From: Dysgonamonadaceae bacterium
GTDB lineage: Bacteria > Bacteroidota > Bacteroidia > Bacteroidales > Azobacteroidaceae
Reading direction: 5' to 3'
NCBI GenBank assembly: GCA_031263685.1
Contig: JAISFI010000035.1
Coordinates: 1 to 44,680, forward strand
Length of the DNA stretch: 44,680 bases
The notes under the pieces are model-generated. The model was not told where the DNA came from. It did no database searches and was given only the letters and a program-made list of their open reading frames with translations. Below are positions 24,944 to 34,584 of this stretch, piece after piece. Numbering within the stretch: position 1 is the first letter of the stretch; every line of letters starts with the position of its first letter. Position numbers and translations under genes: made by a program.

Positions 24944-25210
24944 TTAAATATATTTGATAGGTACTTGATAGCGATAATGTCCTCGATTATGACAACTTTC
25001 ACAAAGTGTTACAAGATATTTATCTTCGTAATTCCATGGTTCCACGTGTGTCTCTAATCGCTTTATAAAATGGTACTGTTTGTGATGTATACATAATTTT
25101 CCATTTGATTTGCCACAAATGACACATCTGTTATTGTCGCGTGCCAAAATTCGTTTTTTCTTTTCCAACCAACGAGGGTCGAACAATTTTTCTCCGTAAG
25201 TTACTTTCAT
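24944..25210 (-). CDS. Small HNH endonuclease-like protein
   Basis: An 88-residue protein built almost only of an HNH module: CVIC (29, 32), LCIHHKQYHF with His42-His43, and LCESCHNRGH with Cys70, Cys73, His74, Asn75 and His78. The two Cys pairs would bind a structural zinc. The His pair and the CHNRGH end would form the nuclease site. Small stand-alone HNH proteins occur in phages, mobile elements and defence loci. It is first in the operon with the 188-residue and DUF4407 genes, behind a long structured leader. Confidence 0.85.
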   Translation of the reverse strand: MKVTYGEKLFDPRWLEKKKRILARDNNRCVICGKSNGKLCIHHKQYHFIKRLETHVEPWNYEDKYLVTLCESCHNRGHYRYQVPIKYI

Positions 25211-25233
25211 TGTTTTATTGATTTATTGGCATA

Positions 25234-25535
25234 AAAAGAGCGTGGAACAACCTTATCTGAACATCAGGTTTCCACGCCTACAACTCCGACAAGTTACTCC
25301 ACGCCGCATACAGCGACGTTAGCTAACTTATTCTTGAGTTGTTGCCTCAAAAGAGGTCTATTTTGTGGAAAATGATGTTCCAAGAACAAATAGCAAACGC
25401 TACTTTTTTATATGTCTTTTGTTTTGTCCCGCAAGCAAAATGCTTTTGTTTATGCCATATTTATATTTTTAATTCGTCCAACAATAATTTGTATATATTT
25501 CTTTTCGATATTTTGCATTGTTTTATCGTCTTTTC
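25234..25535 (-). ncRNA. Candidate structured leader RNA of the HNH operon
   Basis: Transcription from the promoter at 25542-25572 would give a leader of over 300 nt. Its last 120 nt can form three hairpins: CCTC-TTTT-GAGG (25356-25345); a long stem of three helices, ACAACTC/GAGTTGT, AAGTTA/TAACTT and ACGTCGC/GCGGCGT (25342-25280); and a terminator-like hairpin (25277-25240). The innermost helix contains a G-U pair on this strand and a C-A mismatch on the other, which favours a minus-strand RNA. It could be an attenuator or a separate small RNA. The function is inferred. Confidence 0.5.
25235..25277 (-). terminator. Terminator-like hairpin in the HNH leader
   Basis: GCGTGGAA and TTCCACGC pair perfectly over 8 bp with a short inner helix, followed after TC by five T on the minus strand. 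It lies 25-30 nt before the HNH ATG, so it would block or attenuate transcription into the operon. Confidence 0.6.
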
Positions 25536-25541
25536 AATCCA

Positions 25542-25572
25542 CAAAAATAGATATTAATCTTGATTAGTCAAA
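25542..25572 (-). promoter_or_regulatory. Promoter reading into the HNH leader
   Basis: On the minus strand TTTG (25572-25569), 19 nt, TATTTTTG (25549-25542): an exact consensus match. It overlaps the divergent pyrH promoter. Confidence 0.7.
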
Positions 25573-25589
25573 ATTTATTTGTACTTTTG
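25559..25589 (+). promoter_or_regulatory. pyrH operon promoter
   Basis: CTTG (25559-25562), 19 nt, TACTTTTG (25582-25589), about 20 nt before the pyrH ATG. One mismatch to the consensus -33. Confidence 0.7.
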
Positions 25590-25609
25590 CTAAAATTAAA
25601 CGCGATATA

Positions 25610-26314
25610 ATGTACAAAAGAATACTGTTAAAATTAAGCGGAGAGTCCCTGATGGGCGAAAAACAATATGGCATAGATGAATCCCGTTTACAGGATTACG
25701 CTTTACAAATCAAAGAAATTGCCGGTATGGGCGTCCAAGTAGGCATTGTTATCGGCGGCGGAAATATTTTTCGTGGCTTGACCGGAACATCCAGAGGTTT
25801 TGACCGCGTGAAGGGAGATCAGATGGGCATGTTGGCAACAGTTATCAATAGTCTGGCATTGAGTTCCGCCCTCGAGAAATCAGGAGTGAAAGCCAAAGTG
25901 TTTACTGCTGTCAATATGGCTCCCATCGGTGAACTTTATACGAAAACAAAGGCTATGGAAGCCATGGAAAACGGTACAATTGTGATCATTGCCGGCGGCA
26001 CCGGAAATCCGTTTTTCACGACTGATACCGCCTCTGCTCTCAGAGGTATTGAGATAGAAGCCGACGTTATGTTGAAAGGAACGCGAGTAGACGGTATCTA
26101 TACTGCCGATCCGGAAAAAGATGCTTCGGCCGTTAAATTTGATGAAATTACTTATGATGAAATTTATCGGCGCGGACTCAAAATCATGGATTTAACCGCC
26201 ACTACCATGTGCAGGGAAAATGATTTACCGATCATTGTTTTTGATATGGACACATCGGGAAATCTGAAGAAAGTAATGTCAGGCGAAAAAATAGGTACAA
26301 TCGTTCACAATTAA
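25610..26314 (+). CDS. pyrH: UMP kinase
   Basis: Phosphorylates UMP to UDP in pyrimidine nucleotide synthesis. The 234 residues show [14 protein letters not shown] at the start, [28 protein letters not shown], the ATP-site [32 protein letters not shown], and the ending [20 protein letters not shown]. Length is normal. It is followed after 14 bp by frr, the widespread pyrH-frr pairing. Confidence 0.97.
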   Translation: MYKRILLKLSGESLMGEKQYGIDESRLQDYALQIKEIAGMGVQVGIVIGGGNIFRGLTGTSRGFDRVKGDQMGMLATVINSLALSSALEKSGVKAKVFTAVNMAPIGELYTKTKAMEAMENGTIVIIAGGTGNPFFTTDTASALRGIEIEADVMLKGTRVDGIYTADPEKDASAVKFDEITYDEIYRRGLKIMDLTATTMCRENDLPIIVFDMDTSGNLKKVMSGEKIGTIVHN

Positions 26315-26328
26315 ATAAAAAAATACTT

Positions 26329-26889
26329 ATGGCAGATGTAAAATTGTTAGAAAATGCAGCGGAAGACAAAATGCAACACAGTGTTGAATTTCTGGAAGAA
26401 TCGTTAGCTCATATCCGCGCCGGAAAAGCAAATCCACGCATCCTGGATGGCGTTAAAGTAGATTATTATGGGAGTTTAGTCCCCTTGTCCAATGTGGCTA
26501 CCATCAACACACCGGATGCTAAAACCATTACCGTAATGCCGTGGGAGAAAAATATGCTGCGCGTTGTAGAAAAAGCAATCATGGATTCGGACGTTGGCAT
26601 TACTCCCGAAAATAACGGAGAAATCATTCGTTTAGGGATTCCTTCCTTGACAGAAGAACGTCGTAAGCAATTGGTAAAGCAGTCTAAAACAGAAGCTGAA
26701 AATGCCAAGATCAGCATCCGTAACGCCCGTCGCGATGCAATTGAAGCCGTAAAAAAATCCATTAAAGACGGTACGCCGGAAGATGTTGCCAAAGATTGTG
26801 AGGCAATCCTCCAAAAGATTCACGATAAATTTATCAAGAAAGTAGATGATTTGTTTGCCGCTAAGGAAAAAGAAATCATGACAGTCTGA
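26329..26889 (+). CDS. frr: Ribosome recycling factor
   Basis: Splits post-termination ribosomes together with EF-G. The 186 residues contain [51 protein letters not shown] and [19 protein letters not shown], all standard for the family, with the two-domain layout and normal length. It lies between pyrH (14 bp) and rsgA (22 bp) in one operon. Confidence 0.97.
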   Translation: MADVKLLENAAEDKMQHSVEFLEESLAHIRAGKANPRILDGVKVDYYGSLVPLSNVATINTPDAKTITVMPWEKNMLRVVEKAIMDSDVGITPENNGEIIRLGIPSLTEERRKQLVKQSKTEAENAKISIRNARRDAIEAVKKSIKDGTPEDVAKDCEAILQKIHDKFIKKVDDLFAAKEKEIMTV

Positions 26890-26911
26890 AAAACTTGTCT
26901 TTCGTCACTTT

Positions 26912-27844
26912 ATGAATGGTTTAATAGTAAGAAATACAGGAAGCTGGTATCAGGTAAAGCTTGATGATGACCGGATGATTGATTGTAAAATTAAGGGAAA
27001 TTTTCGCTTGAAAGACATCAAAAGCACGAATCCGATCACGGTGGGCGACCGGGTATCCATCATTGATAATGAAGAAGGCGTTGCGTTGATTGACGGTATT
27101 GAGGAGCGGAAAAATTATATCATCCGCCGCTCCTCCAATCTTTCCAAGCAATCGCATATTATTGCTTCCAATCTGGATCAGGTTTTTTTGATTGTCACGG
27201 TCAATTATCCTGTTACTACAACCACTTTTATTGACCGTTTTTTAGTTTCTGCAGAAGCTTATCGTATTCCGGTTTCTTTGATATTTAACAAGATAGATAG
27301 ATATGACGCCGACGATTTGGAGTATTTGGCCGGTTTGATCCATTTGTATGAAACGATCGGTTATCCCTGTCATAAAATTTCTGCCCTTCAAGATGATGAT
27401 TTGACTTTGCTGGAGCATCTTTTGAAGGGCAAAATAACCTTGTTGTCCGGACATTCGGGAGTAGGAAAATCAACCATAATCAACCGCATTTTGCCCGGAA
27501 CCGGCCTGAAAACCGGCGAAATATCGGAATATCACAACAAAGGGATGCATACGACCACTTTTTCTGAAATGCTGGAACTCCCTTCCGGTGGCTATATCAT
27601 TGATACTCCGGGAATCAAGGGATTCGGATTGATTGATATGGAAGATGCGGAAGTTTCTCATTATTTTCCGGAAATATTCAAAGTTTCCGAAAAGTGCAAA
27701 TTCAACAACTGTACACATCGCCATGAGCCGGACTGTGCAGTCTTGAAATCTGTTGAAAATCATTATATTAGTGATTCCCGCTACCACAGTTATTTAAATA
27801 TTCTTAAAGATAGAGAGGAAGGAAAGTACAGGGAAGCCTTTTGA
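26912..27844 (+). CDS. rsgA: Ribosome small subunit GTPase RsgA
   Basis: Circularly permuted GTPase that checks late 30S maturation. The 310 residues have an N-terminal OB domain, then FNKID (G4) before the P-loop [12 protein letters not shown] (G1), HTTTFSEM (G2) and DTPGIKGFG (G3). A C-terminal zinc domain has [14 protein letters not shown]. The permuted motif order is diagnostic. Third gene after pyrH-frr. Its stop is 17 bp from the convergent mutS stop, and no clear terminator is visible between them. Confidence 0.96.
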   Translation: MNGLIVRNTGSWYQVKLDDDRMIDCKIKGNFRLKDIKSTNPITVGDRVSIIDNEEGVALIDGIEERKNYIIRRSSNLSKQSHIIASNLDQVFLIVTVNYPVTTTTFIDRFLVSAEAYRIPVSLIFNKIDRYDADDLEYLAGLIHLYETIGYPCHKISALQDDDLTLLEHLLKGKITLLSGHSGVGKSTIINRILPGTGLKTGEISEYHNKGMHTTTFSEMLELPSGGYIIDTPGIKGFGLIDMEDAEVSHYFPEIFKVSEKCKFNNCTHRHEPDCAVLKSVENHYISDSRYHSYLNILKDREEGKYREAF

Positions 27845-27861
27845 TGATCTATTTTCCGGTT

Positions 27862-30477
27862 CTATTTTCCTTTAATGATTCGCTTAATGTCGCTTAACTT
27901 ATTAAGCGCCTCGATCGGCGTTAAATTATTAACGTCTAAATTCTTGATTTCATCGCTGATTTGAGATAAAACAGGATCGTCCAATTGAAAGAAACTCAGT
28001 TGGAAGCCCTCTCTTTCCGTAGAGATTTTTTTTATGGGTTTAGCAGCAATTCCGGATTTCCGATTGTCGGATTCCAATTGATGGAGGATTTCGTTCGACC
28101 TTTTGAGGATACTTTGCGGCATTCCAGCCATTTTGGCGACGTGGATGCCAAAACTATGTTCGCTTCCGCCTTTCACTAATTTACGCAGAAAAATAACCTT
28201 ATTGTCAACTTCTTTTACCGAGACATTGTAGTTTTTGATGCGTTTGAATGTCTTTTCCATCTCGTTCAACTCATGATAGTGTGTGGCAAAGAGAGTTTTA
28301 GCCCGCGCTTTAGGATGTTCGTGAATATGTTCTACAATAGCCCAGGCGATGGAAATTCCGTCGTAAGTAGAGGTCCCTCGCCCTAATTCGTCAAAAAGGA
28401 CTAAACTTTTGGAAGATAGGTTGTTCAGAATATCTGACGCTTCAGTCATTTCCACCATAAATGTGGATTCTCCCAGCGAAATATTGTCGCTGGCTCCCAC
28501 CCGAGTGAATATTTTGTCGACCAAACCTATTGTTACCGCTTCTGCCGGAACAAAAGATCCGATTTGAGCCATTAAAGTAATCAGTGCAGTTTGGCGCAAG
28601 AGAGCGGATTTACCTGCCATATTCGGGCCGGTGATGACGATGATTTGTTGCGAATGTGTGTCCAGATATACATCGTTGGCGATATAAGGCTCGCCGGGAG
28701 GCAATTGTTTTTCGATAACGGGATGCCTTCCCTGTTTGATGTCCAGTACATCGCTTTCTTCCAAGCGGGGACGAATGTATTTGTTGAGTTTGGCCACAGA
28801 AGCGAAAGAAAGTAAACAGTCCAGTTGTGCCGTTAATGCTGCGTTTTTTTTGATGGCTGCAATGTGTTCGATAAGTACGGATACTAATTTGCCGAACAAC
28901 TCGGTTTCCAGTGCGGATATTTTTTCTTCTGCTCCCAATATTTTTTCTTCGTATGCTTTCAATTCTTCGGTAATGTAACATTCGGATTGCGCCAGTGTAC
29001 GTTTGCGAATCCAATTTTCCGGTACTTTGTCTTTGTGTGCATTGCGAACTTCAATGGAATATCCGAAAGCGCCGTTGAAATTGACTTTTAAGGAAGGGAT
29101 CCCGGTATTTTTAATTTCTCTTTGCTGAATTTGCAGCAGATAATCTTTTCCGGAAAAGAGCGTTTCCCGCAGGTCGTCCAATGCAGCGTCGACACCTTTA
29201 CGGATGACCTCTCCTTTATTGATGGATACGGGAGGTTCCGGATTTATTTCCCGTTCAATTTTTTCGGCAATTTCCAGGCAGGCATCTAATTGTTGTCCAA
29301 TCTTCTGCAAACTGATGTCTTCTGCTTCCGTACAGACTTGTTTGATGAATTTCAGGGCATTCAGCGCAATTTTTAGTTGTACGACTTCTCTCGGATTTAC
29401 TCGTCCCACAGCCACTTTGGAGATGATGCGTTCCAAATCTCCGATATGCGAGAGTTCTTCTTCCAGCAGTTCTTTGAGTTCCGGGTGGCGGAAAAAATAT
29501 TCTACCACATCCAATCGTTCTTCGATCGCTTTGATTTCTTTCAGTGGAAAAACGATCCATCGTTTGAGTAAGCGGGCGCCCATGGGCGTACTTGTTCTGT
29601 CTAATATATCCAGGAGTGCTTTTCCGCCTTCGTTCATCGTATAGAGTAACTCCAAACTACGAATAGTATACTTATCTAACCGGACAAAACGATCTTCATC
29701 TATGCGTGAAAGGCTTGTAATATGGCTTGTTTGCGTATGATGAGTGAGGTCTAAGTAATGTAAAATAGCTCCGGAAGCAATGATAGCATCTTTCAAGTCC
29801 TGGATGCCGAATCCTTTCAGGGTTTTGGTATTGAATTGTTTTAACAAACGATCTCCTGCCGCATCTTCAGTGAAAACCCAGTCTTCCATTTCGAAAGTCA
29901 GGAATTTGGAGCCGAAAGCATCTTCGAACAGTTTGCGCATGCTTCTGTCCAGCAAAATTTCTTTGGGAAGGATGTTATGCAACAATTTGTCGATGTAATT
30001 AATTGAGCCTTCTGCCGCGAGAAATTCTCCGGTAGAGATGTCCAGAAACGAAACTCCGCAGTTGTTTTTATTGAAATGAACGGCTGCCAGAAAGTTGTTT
30101 TCTTTGTGATTCAGTACATTGTCATTGATGGAAACACCTGGCGTAACTAATTCTGTGATACCTCTTTTGACTATTTTCTTAGTCAATTTCGGGTTTTCCA
30201 ACTGATCGCATATCGCAACCCTCTTTCCTGCCCGTACCAATTTAGGCAAATAAGTATCTAATGCGTGATGCGGGAATCCGGCCAATTCTACAAACTGTGC
30301 CGATCCGTTGGCGCGTCGGGTGAGTGTAATTCCTAATATTTCGGCAGCGATAATGGCATCTTCAGAAAAAGTTTCATAAAAATCACCCACCCTGAATAGC
30401 AAGATTGCATCCGGATGTTTCGATTTAATCTCGAAATATTGCTTCATTAGTGGGGTTTCTACAATTCCTTTTGTCAC
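27862..30477 (-). CDS. mutS: DNA mismatch repair protein MutS
   Basis: Recognises mismatches and starts repair. The 871 residues begin with the mismatch-binding domain, [10 protein letters not shown] (the Phe-x-Glu reading head), then connector and lever domains, and the ATPase with [13 protein letters not shown] (Walker A), [12 protein letters not shown] (Walker B) and [11 protein letters not shown]. It is the MutS1 type, with full N-terminal domain. The start is GTG at 30477, supported by a promoter 13-20 nt upstream and by alignment of the [12 protein letters not shown] opening with relatives. It is single or cotranscribed weakly behind polA, 86 bp upstream. Confidence 0.97.
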   Translation of the reverse strand: MTKGIVETPLMKQYFEIKSKHPDAILLFRVGDFYETFSEDAIIAAEILGITLTRRANGSAQFVELAGFPHHALDTYLPKLVRAGKRVAICDQLENPKLTKKIVKRGITELVTPGVSINDNVLNHKENNFLAAVHFNKNNCGVSFLDISTGEFLAAEGSINYIDKLLHNILPKEILLDRSMRKLFEDAFGSKFLTFEMEDWVFTEDAAGDRLLKQFNTKTLKGFGIQDLKDAIIASGAILHYLDLTHHTQTSHITSLSRIDEDRFVRLDKYTIRSLELLYTMNEGGKALLDILDRTSTPMGARLLKRWIVFPLKEIKAIEERLDVVEYFFRHPELKELLEEELSHIGDLERIISKVAVGRVNPREVVQLKIALNALKFIKQVCTEAEDISLQKIGQQLDACLEIAEKIEREINPEPPVSINKGEVIRKGVDAALDDLRETLFSGKDYLLQIQQREIKNTGIPSLKVNFNGAFGYSIEVRNAHKDKVPENWIRKRTLAQSECYITEELKAYEEKILGAEEKISALETELFGKLVSVLIEHIAAIKKNAALTAQLDCLLSFASVAKLNKYIRPRLEESDVLDIKQGRHPVIEKQLPPGEPYIANDVYLDTHSQQIIVITGPNMAGKSALLRQTALITLMAQIGSFVPAEAVTIGLVDKIFTRVGASDNISLGESTFMVEMTEASDILNNLSSKSLVLFDELGRGTSTYDGISIAWAIVEHIHEHPKARAKTLFATHYHELNEMEKTFKRIKNYNVSVKEVDNKVIFLRKLVKGGSEHSFGIHVAKMAGMPQSILKRSNEILHQLESDNRKSGIAAKPIKKISTEREGFQLSFFQLDDPVLSQISDEIKNLDVNNLTPIEALNKLSDIKRIIKGK

Positions 30478-30496
30478 AGCGTTTTCTTTTGAGGAA

Positions 30497-30528
30497 CAAA
30501 GGTAGATTTTTTGTTTGTTTTCTACAAG
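30497..30528 (-). promoter_or_regulatory. mutS promoter
   Basis: On the minus strand CTTG (30528-30525), 20 nt, TACCTTTG (30504-30497). The inferred start site leaves a leader of about 13 nt, which supports the GTG start of mutS. Confidence 0.65.
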
Positions 30529-30562
30529 GGATAGCTGAAATTTTTATTTTTTACATACTTTT

Positions 30563-33373
30563 TCAATGTGCATCCAGCCAGTTCTCCCCTACCCCACAGT
30601 CGGCAATGAGCGGAACTTTCAGTGTGATAGCGTTTTCCATTTCTCCGATGACAATGCTCTTCACCTTTTCTACTTCGTCTTTCCAGACATTGAAATTGAG
30701 TTCGTCATGTACTTGCAGAATCATTTTTGAGCGCAGGTTTTCCTGTTTGAAACGCTGAAAAATGCGAATCATGGCGACCTTAATAATATCTGCCGCACTT
30801 CCCTGGATTGGTGCGTTGATGGCATAGCGCTCGGCATAGCCCCTGACGATGGAGTTCCGCGAATTAATGTCCTGTAAATAGCTTTTCCGGTGAAAAATAG
30901 TTTCCACGTAGCCGTTTTCCTGTGCCCGGACAATGCTTTCATCCATGTATCGCTTGACGTCCGGATACGTAGCAAAGTATCCGTCTATCAGTTCTTTGGC
31001 TTCACTTCGGGGGATATTCAGCCGCTCGGCAAGACCGAATACGGAAATGCCGTAGATGATGCCGAAATTGGCTGTCTTGGCCTTTCGACGCATGTCTTTG
31101 GTGACCTGCTCAATAGGCAGCTTGTAAATTTTGGCAGCGGTTGCAGCGTGGATGTCGTTGGCGTTGTTGAAAGCGTCGAGCATGTTTCGATCTCCGCTCA
31201 GGTGCGCCATGATGCGCAGTTCTATTTGGGAATAGTCGGCAGAGAAAAAGACGCAGTTGTCGCTGTCGGCCACAAAAGCGCGGCGAATTTCCTTGCCTTG
31301 TGCGTCGCGGATGGGAATGTTCTGGAGATTGGGATTGCTGGAACTCAGGCGACCGGTCGATGCAACGGTCTGATTGAAAGACGTATGTATTTTTCCCGTT
31401 TCGGCGTTAACCAGCAGTGGCAGGGCGTCGATGTAGGTGCTGAGCAGCTTCTTCAATCCGCGGTATTCGAACAGTTTTTCCACGATAGGATGCTTGCTTT
31501 TCAGGCTTTCGAGCACATCTTCGCTGGTGACGTATTGGCCGGTTTTCGTCTTCTTGGGCTTCTCTACGATTTTCATCCGGTCGAAAAGCACCTCTCCTAC
31601 CTGCTTGGAAGAGTTGATGTTGAATGTGTTCCCTGCGATTTGATAAATTTCTTGTTCGATCCGGATAAGCGTTTTGCTCATCTCGCCGGAGAGCTGTCTC
31701 ATCGTTTCCGCATCGATCTTTATGCCGGTGATTTCCATGTCGGCAAGGACTTGAACGAGCGGGATTTCGATGTCGTAGAAAAGTGATTCCAGACCTTGCT
31801 TTTTGAGTCCTTCTTCCAATACTTCCTTGAGTTGTAGCGTAATGTCGGCATCTTCGCAGGCATATTCTTTGATGTTCTGGATGGGAACGTTTCGCATCGA
31901 ACGCTGAGTTTTTCCTTTAGCTCCAATCAGTTCGTCAATATGGATGGTTTTGTAGTTGAGACAGGTTTCAGCCATGTCGTCCATGTTGTGCCTCGTTTCG
32001 GGATTCAACAGATAATGGGCAATCATCGTGTCGAAAAGTTTGCCCTTGATTTGGATGCCATACCGATGGACGACGATGATGTCGTATTTGATGTTTTGAC
32101 CGATGAAGAGGATATTTTCATCTTCAAATATCTTTTTGAATTTATTTACAATTGTTTTTGTTTCTTCAAAATCTTCCGGTACGGGGATATAATACGCTTC
32201 ATTTTTCTCGACGGAAAATGAAAAACCGACCAGGGAGGCTGAAATGGGATTGACTCCGGTCGTTTCCGTATCAAACGACACAAATTTCCGATCTTGAATT
32301 TTCCGAATTAATTCCTGTATATCTTCTTCTTTTTCAATGACATGATACGTGTGTTCCGTCGATTTTAAGTCCCTGAGATTTGAATATTTTTTTTCGTCTG
32401 TGTCTTCGACCACAAATTCTGCAAAGAGATTGCCTTGAACGGGAGCGCTTCTGGGGCTGAAAAGATCGCCCTGGACGGGAATTTTCTTGTCCGGTTTTTT
32501 TTCTTCGGTTTTGTTGACGACGCGGGTCAGCAGATTTCTAAATTCCAGTTCGGAAAAAATTTCATGGATTTTTTGTGCGTCCGGATTTTTTCTTTCACTT
32601 TCTTCCAGCCGGAAAGAAATGGGGACATCGGTTTTGATGGTTGCCAGAAATTTGGAAAAAAGAATTTGCTCCCGGTTTTCTTCCACTTTGGTTTTGAGCG
32701 ATCCTTTAAGCTGGTCGATATTTTCGAGCAGGTTGTCGATGCTGTGAAATTCTTCCAGGAGTTTCTGGGCGGTTTTTTCGCCGACGCCCGGACAGCCCGG
32801 AATGTTGTCGGCCGTGTCGCCCATCAGTCCAAGCAGGTCGATGATCTGGGAAGTACTTTCCAGAGCGTATTTATTGATCACGGCATTTTCGTCGAGGATT
32901 TCGATTTCGTTGCTTCCGTACTTGGGTTTGTAGATGTAGATGTGCGGAGCGACCAGTTGGCCGTAATCCTTGTCGGGCGTCATCATGAATACGTCGAGAT
33001 CTTCGCCGGCTGCCTGCTTGGCGATGGTACCGATGACGTCGTCGGCTTCGTACCCGGCCACTTCCAGTATCGGGATGTTGTATGCCCGGATGATGTCCTT
33101 GATGATGGGCACGGATTCCCTGATCACTTCCGGCGTTTCCTCACGTTGTGCCTTGTACTGCTCATAGGCTTCATGGCGGAAGGTGGGGCCGGCGGGATCG
33201 AAGGCGACGGCGATATGTGTCGGATCTTCTTTTCTTAACAGATCTTCCAATGTATTGACAAATCCGAAGACTGCCGAGGTGTTCACTCCTTTTGAATTGA
33301 TTCGCGGGAATTTAATGAATGCGTAGTATGAGCGATAAATGAGCGCATAAGCATCTAATAAAAATAGTTTCAT
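30563..33373 (-). CDS. polA: DNA polymerase I
   Basis: Fills gaps and removes RNA primers during replication and repair. The 936 residues hold all three activities. The 5'-3' exonuclease domain is at about 1-290 (FLLDAYALIYRSYYAF, MMTPDKDYGQLV). The 3'-5' proofreading domain keeps its acidic residues (VSFDTETTG, GQNIKYD). The polymerase domain has SADYSQIELRIMAHLSGD (motif A), RRKAKTANFGIIYG (motif B) and LQVHDELNFNV (motif C). A long linker of about 60 residues before the proofreading domain contains two near-copies of PVQGDLFSPR/PVQGNLFAEF. Divergent from the prenyl synthase gene. Confidence 0.97.
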   Translation of the reverse strand: MKLFLLDAYALIYRSYYAFIKFPRINSKGVNTSAVFGFVNTLEDLLRKEDPTHIAVAFDPAGPTFRHEAYEQYKAQREETPEVIRESVPIIKDIIRAYNIPILEVAGYEADDVIGTIAKQAAGEDLDVFMMTPDKDYGQLVAPHIYIYKPKYGSNEIEILDENAVINKYALESTSQIIDLLGLMGDTADNIPGCPGVGEKTAQKLLEEFHSIDNLLENIDQLKGSLKTKVEENREQILFSKFLATIKTDVPISFRLEESERKNPDAQKIHEIFSELEFRNLLTRVVNKTEEKKPDKKIPVQGDLFSPRSAPVQGNLFAEFVVEDTDEKKYSNLRDLKSTEHTYHVIEKEEDIQELIRKIQDRKFVSFDTETTGVNPISASLVGFSFSVEKNEAYYIPVPEDFEETKTIVNKFKKIFEDENILFIGQNIKYDIIVVHRYGIQIKGKLFDTMIAHYLLNPETRHNMDDMAETCLNYKTIHIDELIGAKGKTQRSMRNVPIQNIKEYACEDADITLQLKEVLEEGLKKQGLESLFYDIEIPLVQVLADMEITGIKIDAETMRQLSGEMSKTLIRIEQEIYQIAGNTFNINSSKQVGEVLFDRMKIVEKPKKTKTGQYVTSEDVLESLKSKHPIVEKLFEYRGLKKLLSTYIDALPLLVNAETGKIHTSFNQTVASTGRLSSSNPNLQNIPIRDAQGKEIRRAFVADSDNCVFFSADYSQIELRIMAHLSGDRNMLDAFNNANDIHAATAAKIYKLPIEQVTKDMRRKAKTANFGIIYGISVFGLAERLNIPRSEAKELIDGYFATYPDVKRYMDESIVRAQENGYVETIFHRKSYLQDINSRNSIVRGYAERYAINAPIQGSAADIIKVAMIRIFQRFKQENLRSKMILQVHDELNFNVWKDEVEKVKSIVIGEMENAITLKVPLIADCGVGENWLDAH

Positions 33374-33418
33374 GTGATTCGTTTATTTATTCGTGGTAAA
33401 AGTACAAAAAAAATTCAT

Positions 33419-33449
33419 TTTGTCAACCGGAATTATTCATGTACCTTTG
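33419..33449 (+). promoter_or_regulatory. Promoter of the polyprenyl synthetase gene
   Basis: TTTG (33419-33422), 19 nt, TACCTTTG (33442-33449), an exact match to the Bacteroidetes consensus. It supports the ATG at 33467 as the start. Confidence 0.8.
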
Positions 33450-33466
33450 CAATTTAATTGATATTT

Positions 33467-34444
33467 ATGGAAGATATAAGAGAACTCATATCTCGACCGG
33501 TTGTCAGGGAGTTGGCTCTTTTTGAGAATGCTTTTTGTCATTTGCTGGATAGTGATAATTCCAAGATGCAACAGGTAAAGGAGCATATTTTGCAAACGAA
33601 TGGTAAGAAGTTACGTCCTATATTATTGTTATTGTCTGCCTTGTTGTCTGGTAAGGTGAGTGATGTTACGATAAAATCGGCTGTTTTTATCGAGCTGTTT
33701 CATACGGCATCGTTATTGCACGATGATGTTGTTGATGATGCGAAGCTTCGGCGAGGCAAACCATCTGTAAATGCGGTGTTTGATAATAAAGTAGCGGTTT
33801 TGTCGGGCGATTATCTGTTTACGGCTTCTGCCCAGGCAGCGGCGTCTATGGGTAATTTGCAAATTATTGCTGTTCTTGGGAAATTGGGGATGCATTTGTC
33901 ATTAGGAGAATTGGATCAGTTGACAAATGTCGATGAGTTGGATTTTTCCGAAGCGAGTTATCTGAAGGTTATTCGGGAAAAGACGGCGATGCTTTTTGCG
34001 GCGTGTACGGAAATCGGCGCTTTGTCGGCTGATGCTTCAGAGGCTGAAGTAGCTGCTTTACGAAGTTATGGAGAGCATATCGGGATGGCTTTTCAAATCC
34101 GTGACGATATTTTTGATTATTTCGATGATGCCAATATCGGCAAGCCTACAGGTAATGATATTCGGGAAGGAAAAGTGACGCTTCCTCTAATCTATGCGAT
34201 TGAACATGCTGGAGAGAAAGAAAGAAAATCTTTGACCGATTTGCTTCGAACAGGAGATTTTTCCGATGAGAATGTGCATAAGTTAATCACATTTGCCAAA
34301 GAAAATCAGGGCATAAATTACGCCTATCAGACGATGCAGGTGTATGCGGATAAAGCGAAAGCCGCCTTGCATATTTTTCCGGATGTGGATGCAAAGGCGG
34401 CTTTGCTGGCTTTTGTAGATTATGTTATTGTGCGGGACAAATAA
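33467..34444 (+). CDS. Polyprenyl diphosphate synthase (octaprenyl-type)
   Basis: Trans-prenyltransferase making the long isoprenoid chain of menaquinone. The 325 residues carry the first Asp-rich motif in LLHDDVVDDAKLRRGKPS and the second in GMAFQIRDDIFDYFDD, with KLRPILLLLSALL near the start. I chose the ATG at 33467; the frame extends upstream only through a TTG. The residues that set chain length do not let me fix the exact product. A consensus promoter precedes it and a strong hairpin terminator follows. Confidence 0.93.
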   Translation: MEDIRELISRPVVRELALFENAFCHLLDSDNSKMQQVKEHILQTNGKKLRPILLLLSALLSGKVSDVTIKSAVFIELFHTASLLHDDVVDDAKLRRGKPSVNAVFDNKVAVLSGDYLFTASAQAAASMGNLQIIAVLGKLGMHLSLGELDQLTNVDELDFSEASYLKVIREKTAMLFAACTEIGALSADASEAEVAALRSYGEHIGMAFQIRDDIFDYFDDANIGKPTGNDIREGKVTLPLIYAIEHAGEKERKSLTDLLRTGDFSDENVHKLITFAKENQGINYAYQTMQVYADKAKAALHIFPDVDAKAALLAFVDYVIVRDK

Positions 34445-34525
34445 AATAAGTGCATTGATAATATAAAAAAGTCTTTACAAATTTCGTTTTTCAGTAAATA
34501 ATAAGGAAAATATGAAGATTTCTGG

Positions 34526-34568
34526 CTTTCGGAAAAGCGGCAGATATTGCCTTTTCCGAAAGTTTTTT
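34526..34568 (+). terminator. Terminator after the polyprenyl synthetase gene
   Basis: CTTTCGGAAAAG and CTTTTCCGAAAG pair perfectly over 12 bp with a 13-nt loop, followed by six T. Confidence 0.88.
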
Positions 34569-34584
34569 GTGTATGCGGTGACTT

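Noticed and set aside
25339-25557. Plus-strand ORF of 72 codons in the HNH/pyrH gap
   Set aside because: It runs through the leader RNA and promoter region, has AT-rich composition bias (Phe, Cys, Ile, Asn) and no promoter on its side.
32435-33238. Long antisense ORF of 267 codons opposite polA
   Set aside because: It lies inside a conserved polA gene and its composition mirrors the codon pattern of the opposite strand. The same holds for antisense ORFs opposite the cus, mutS and mnmG genes.
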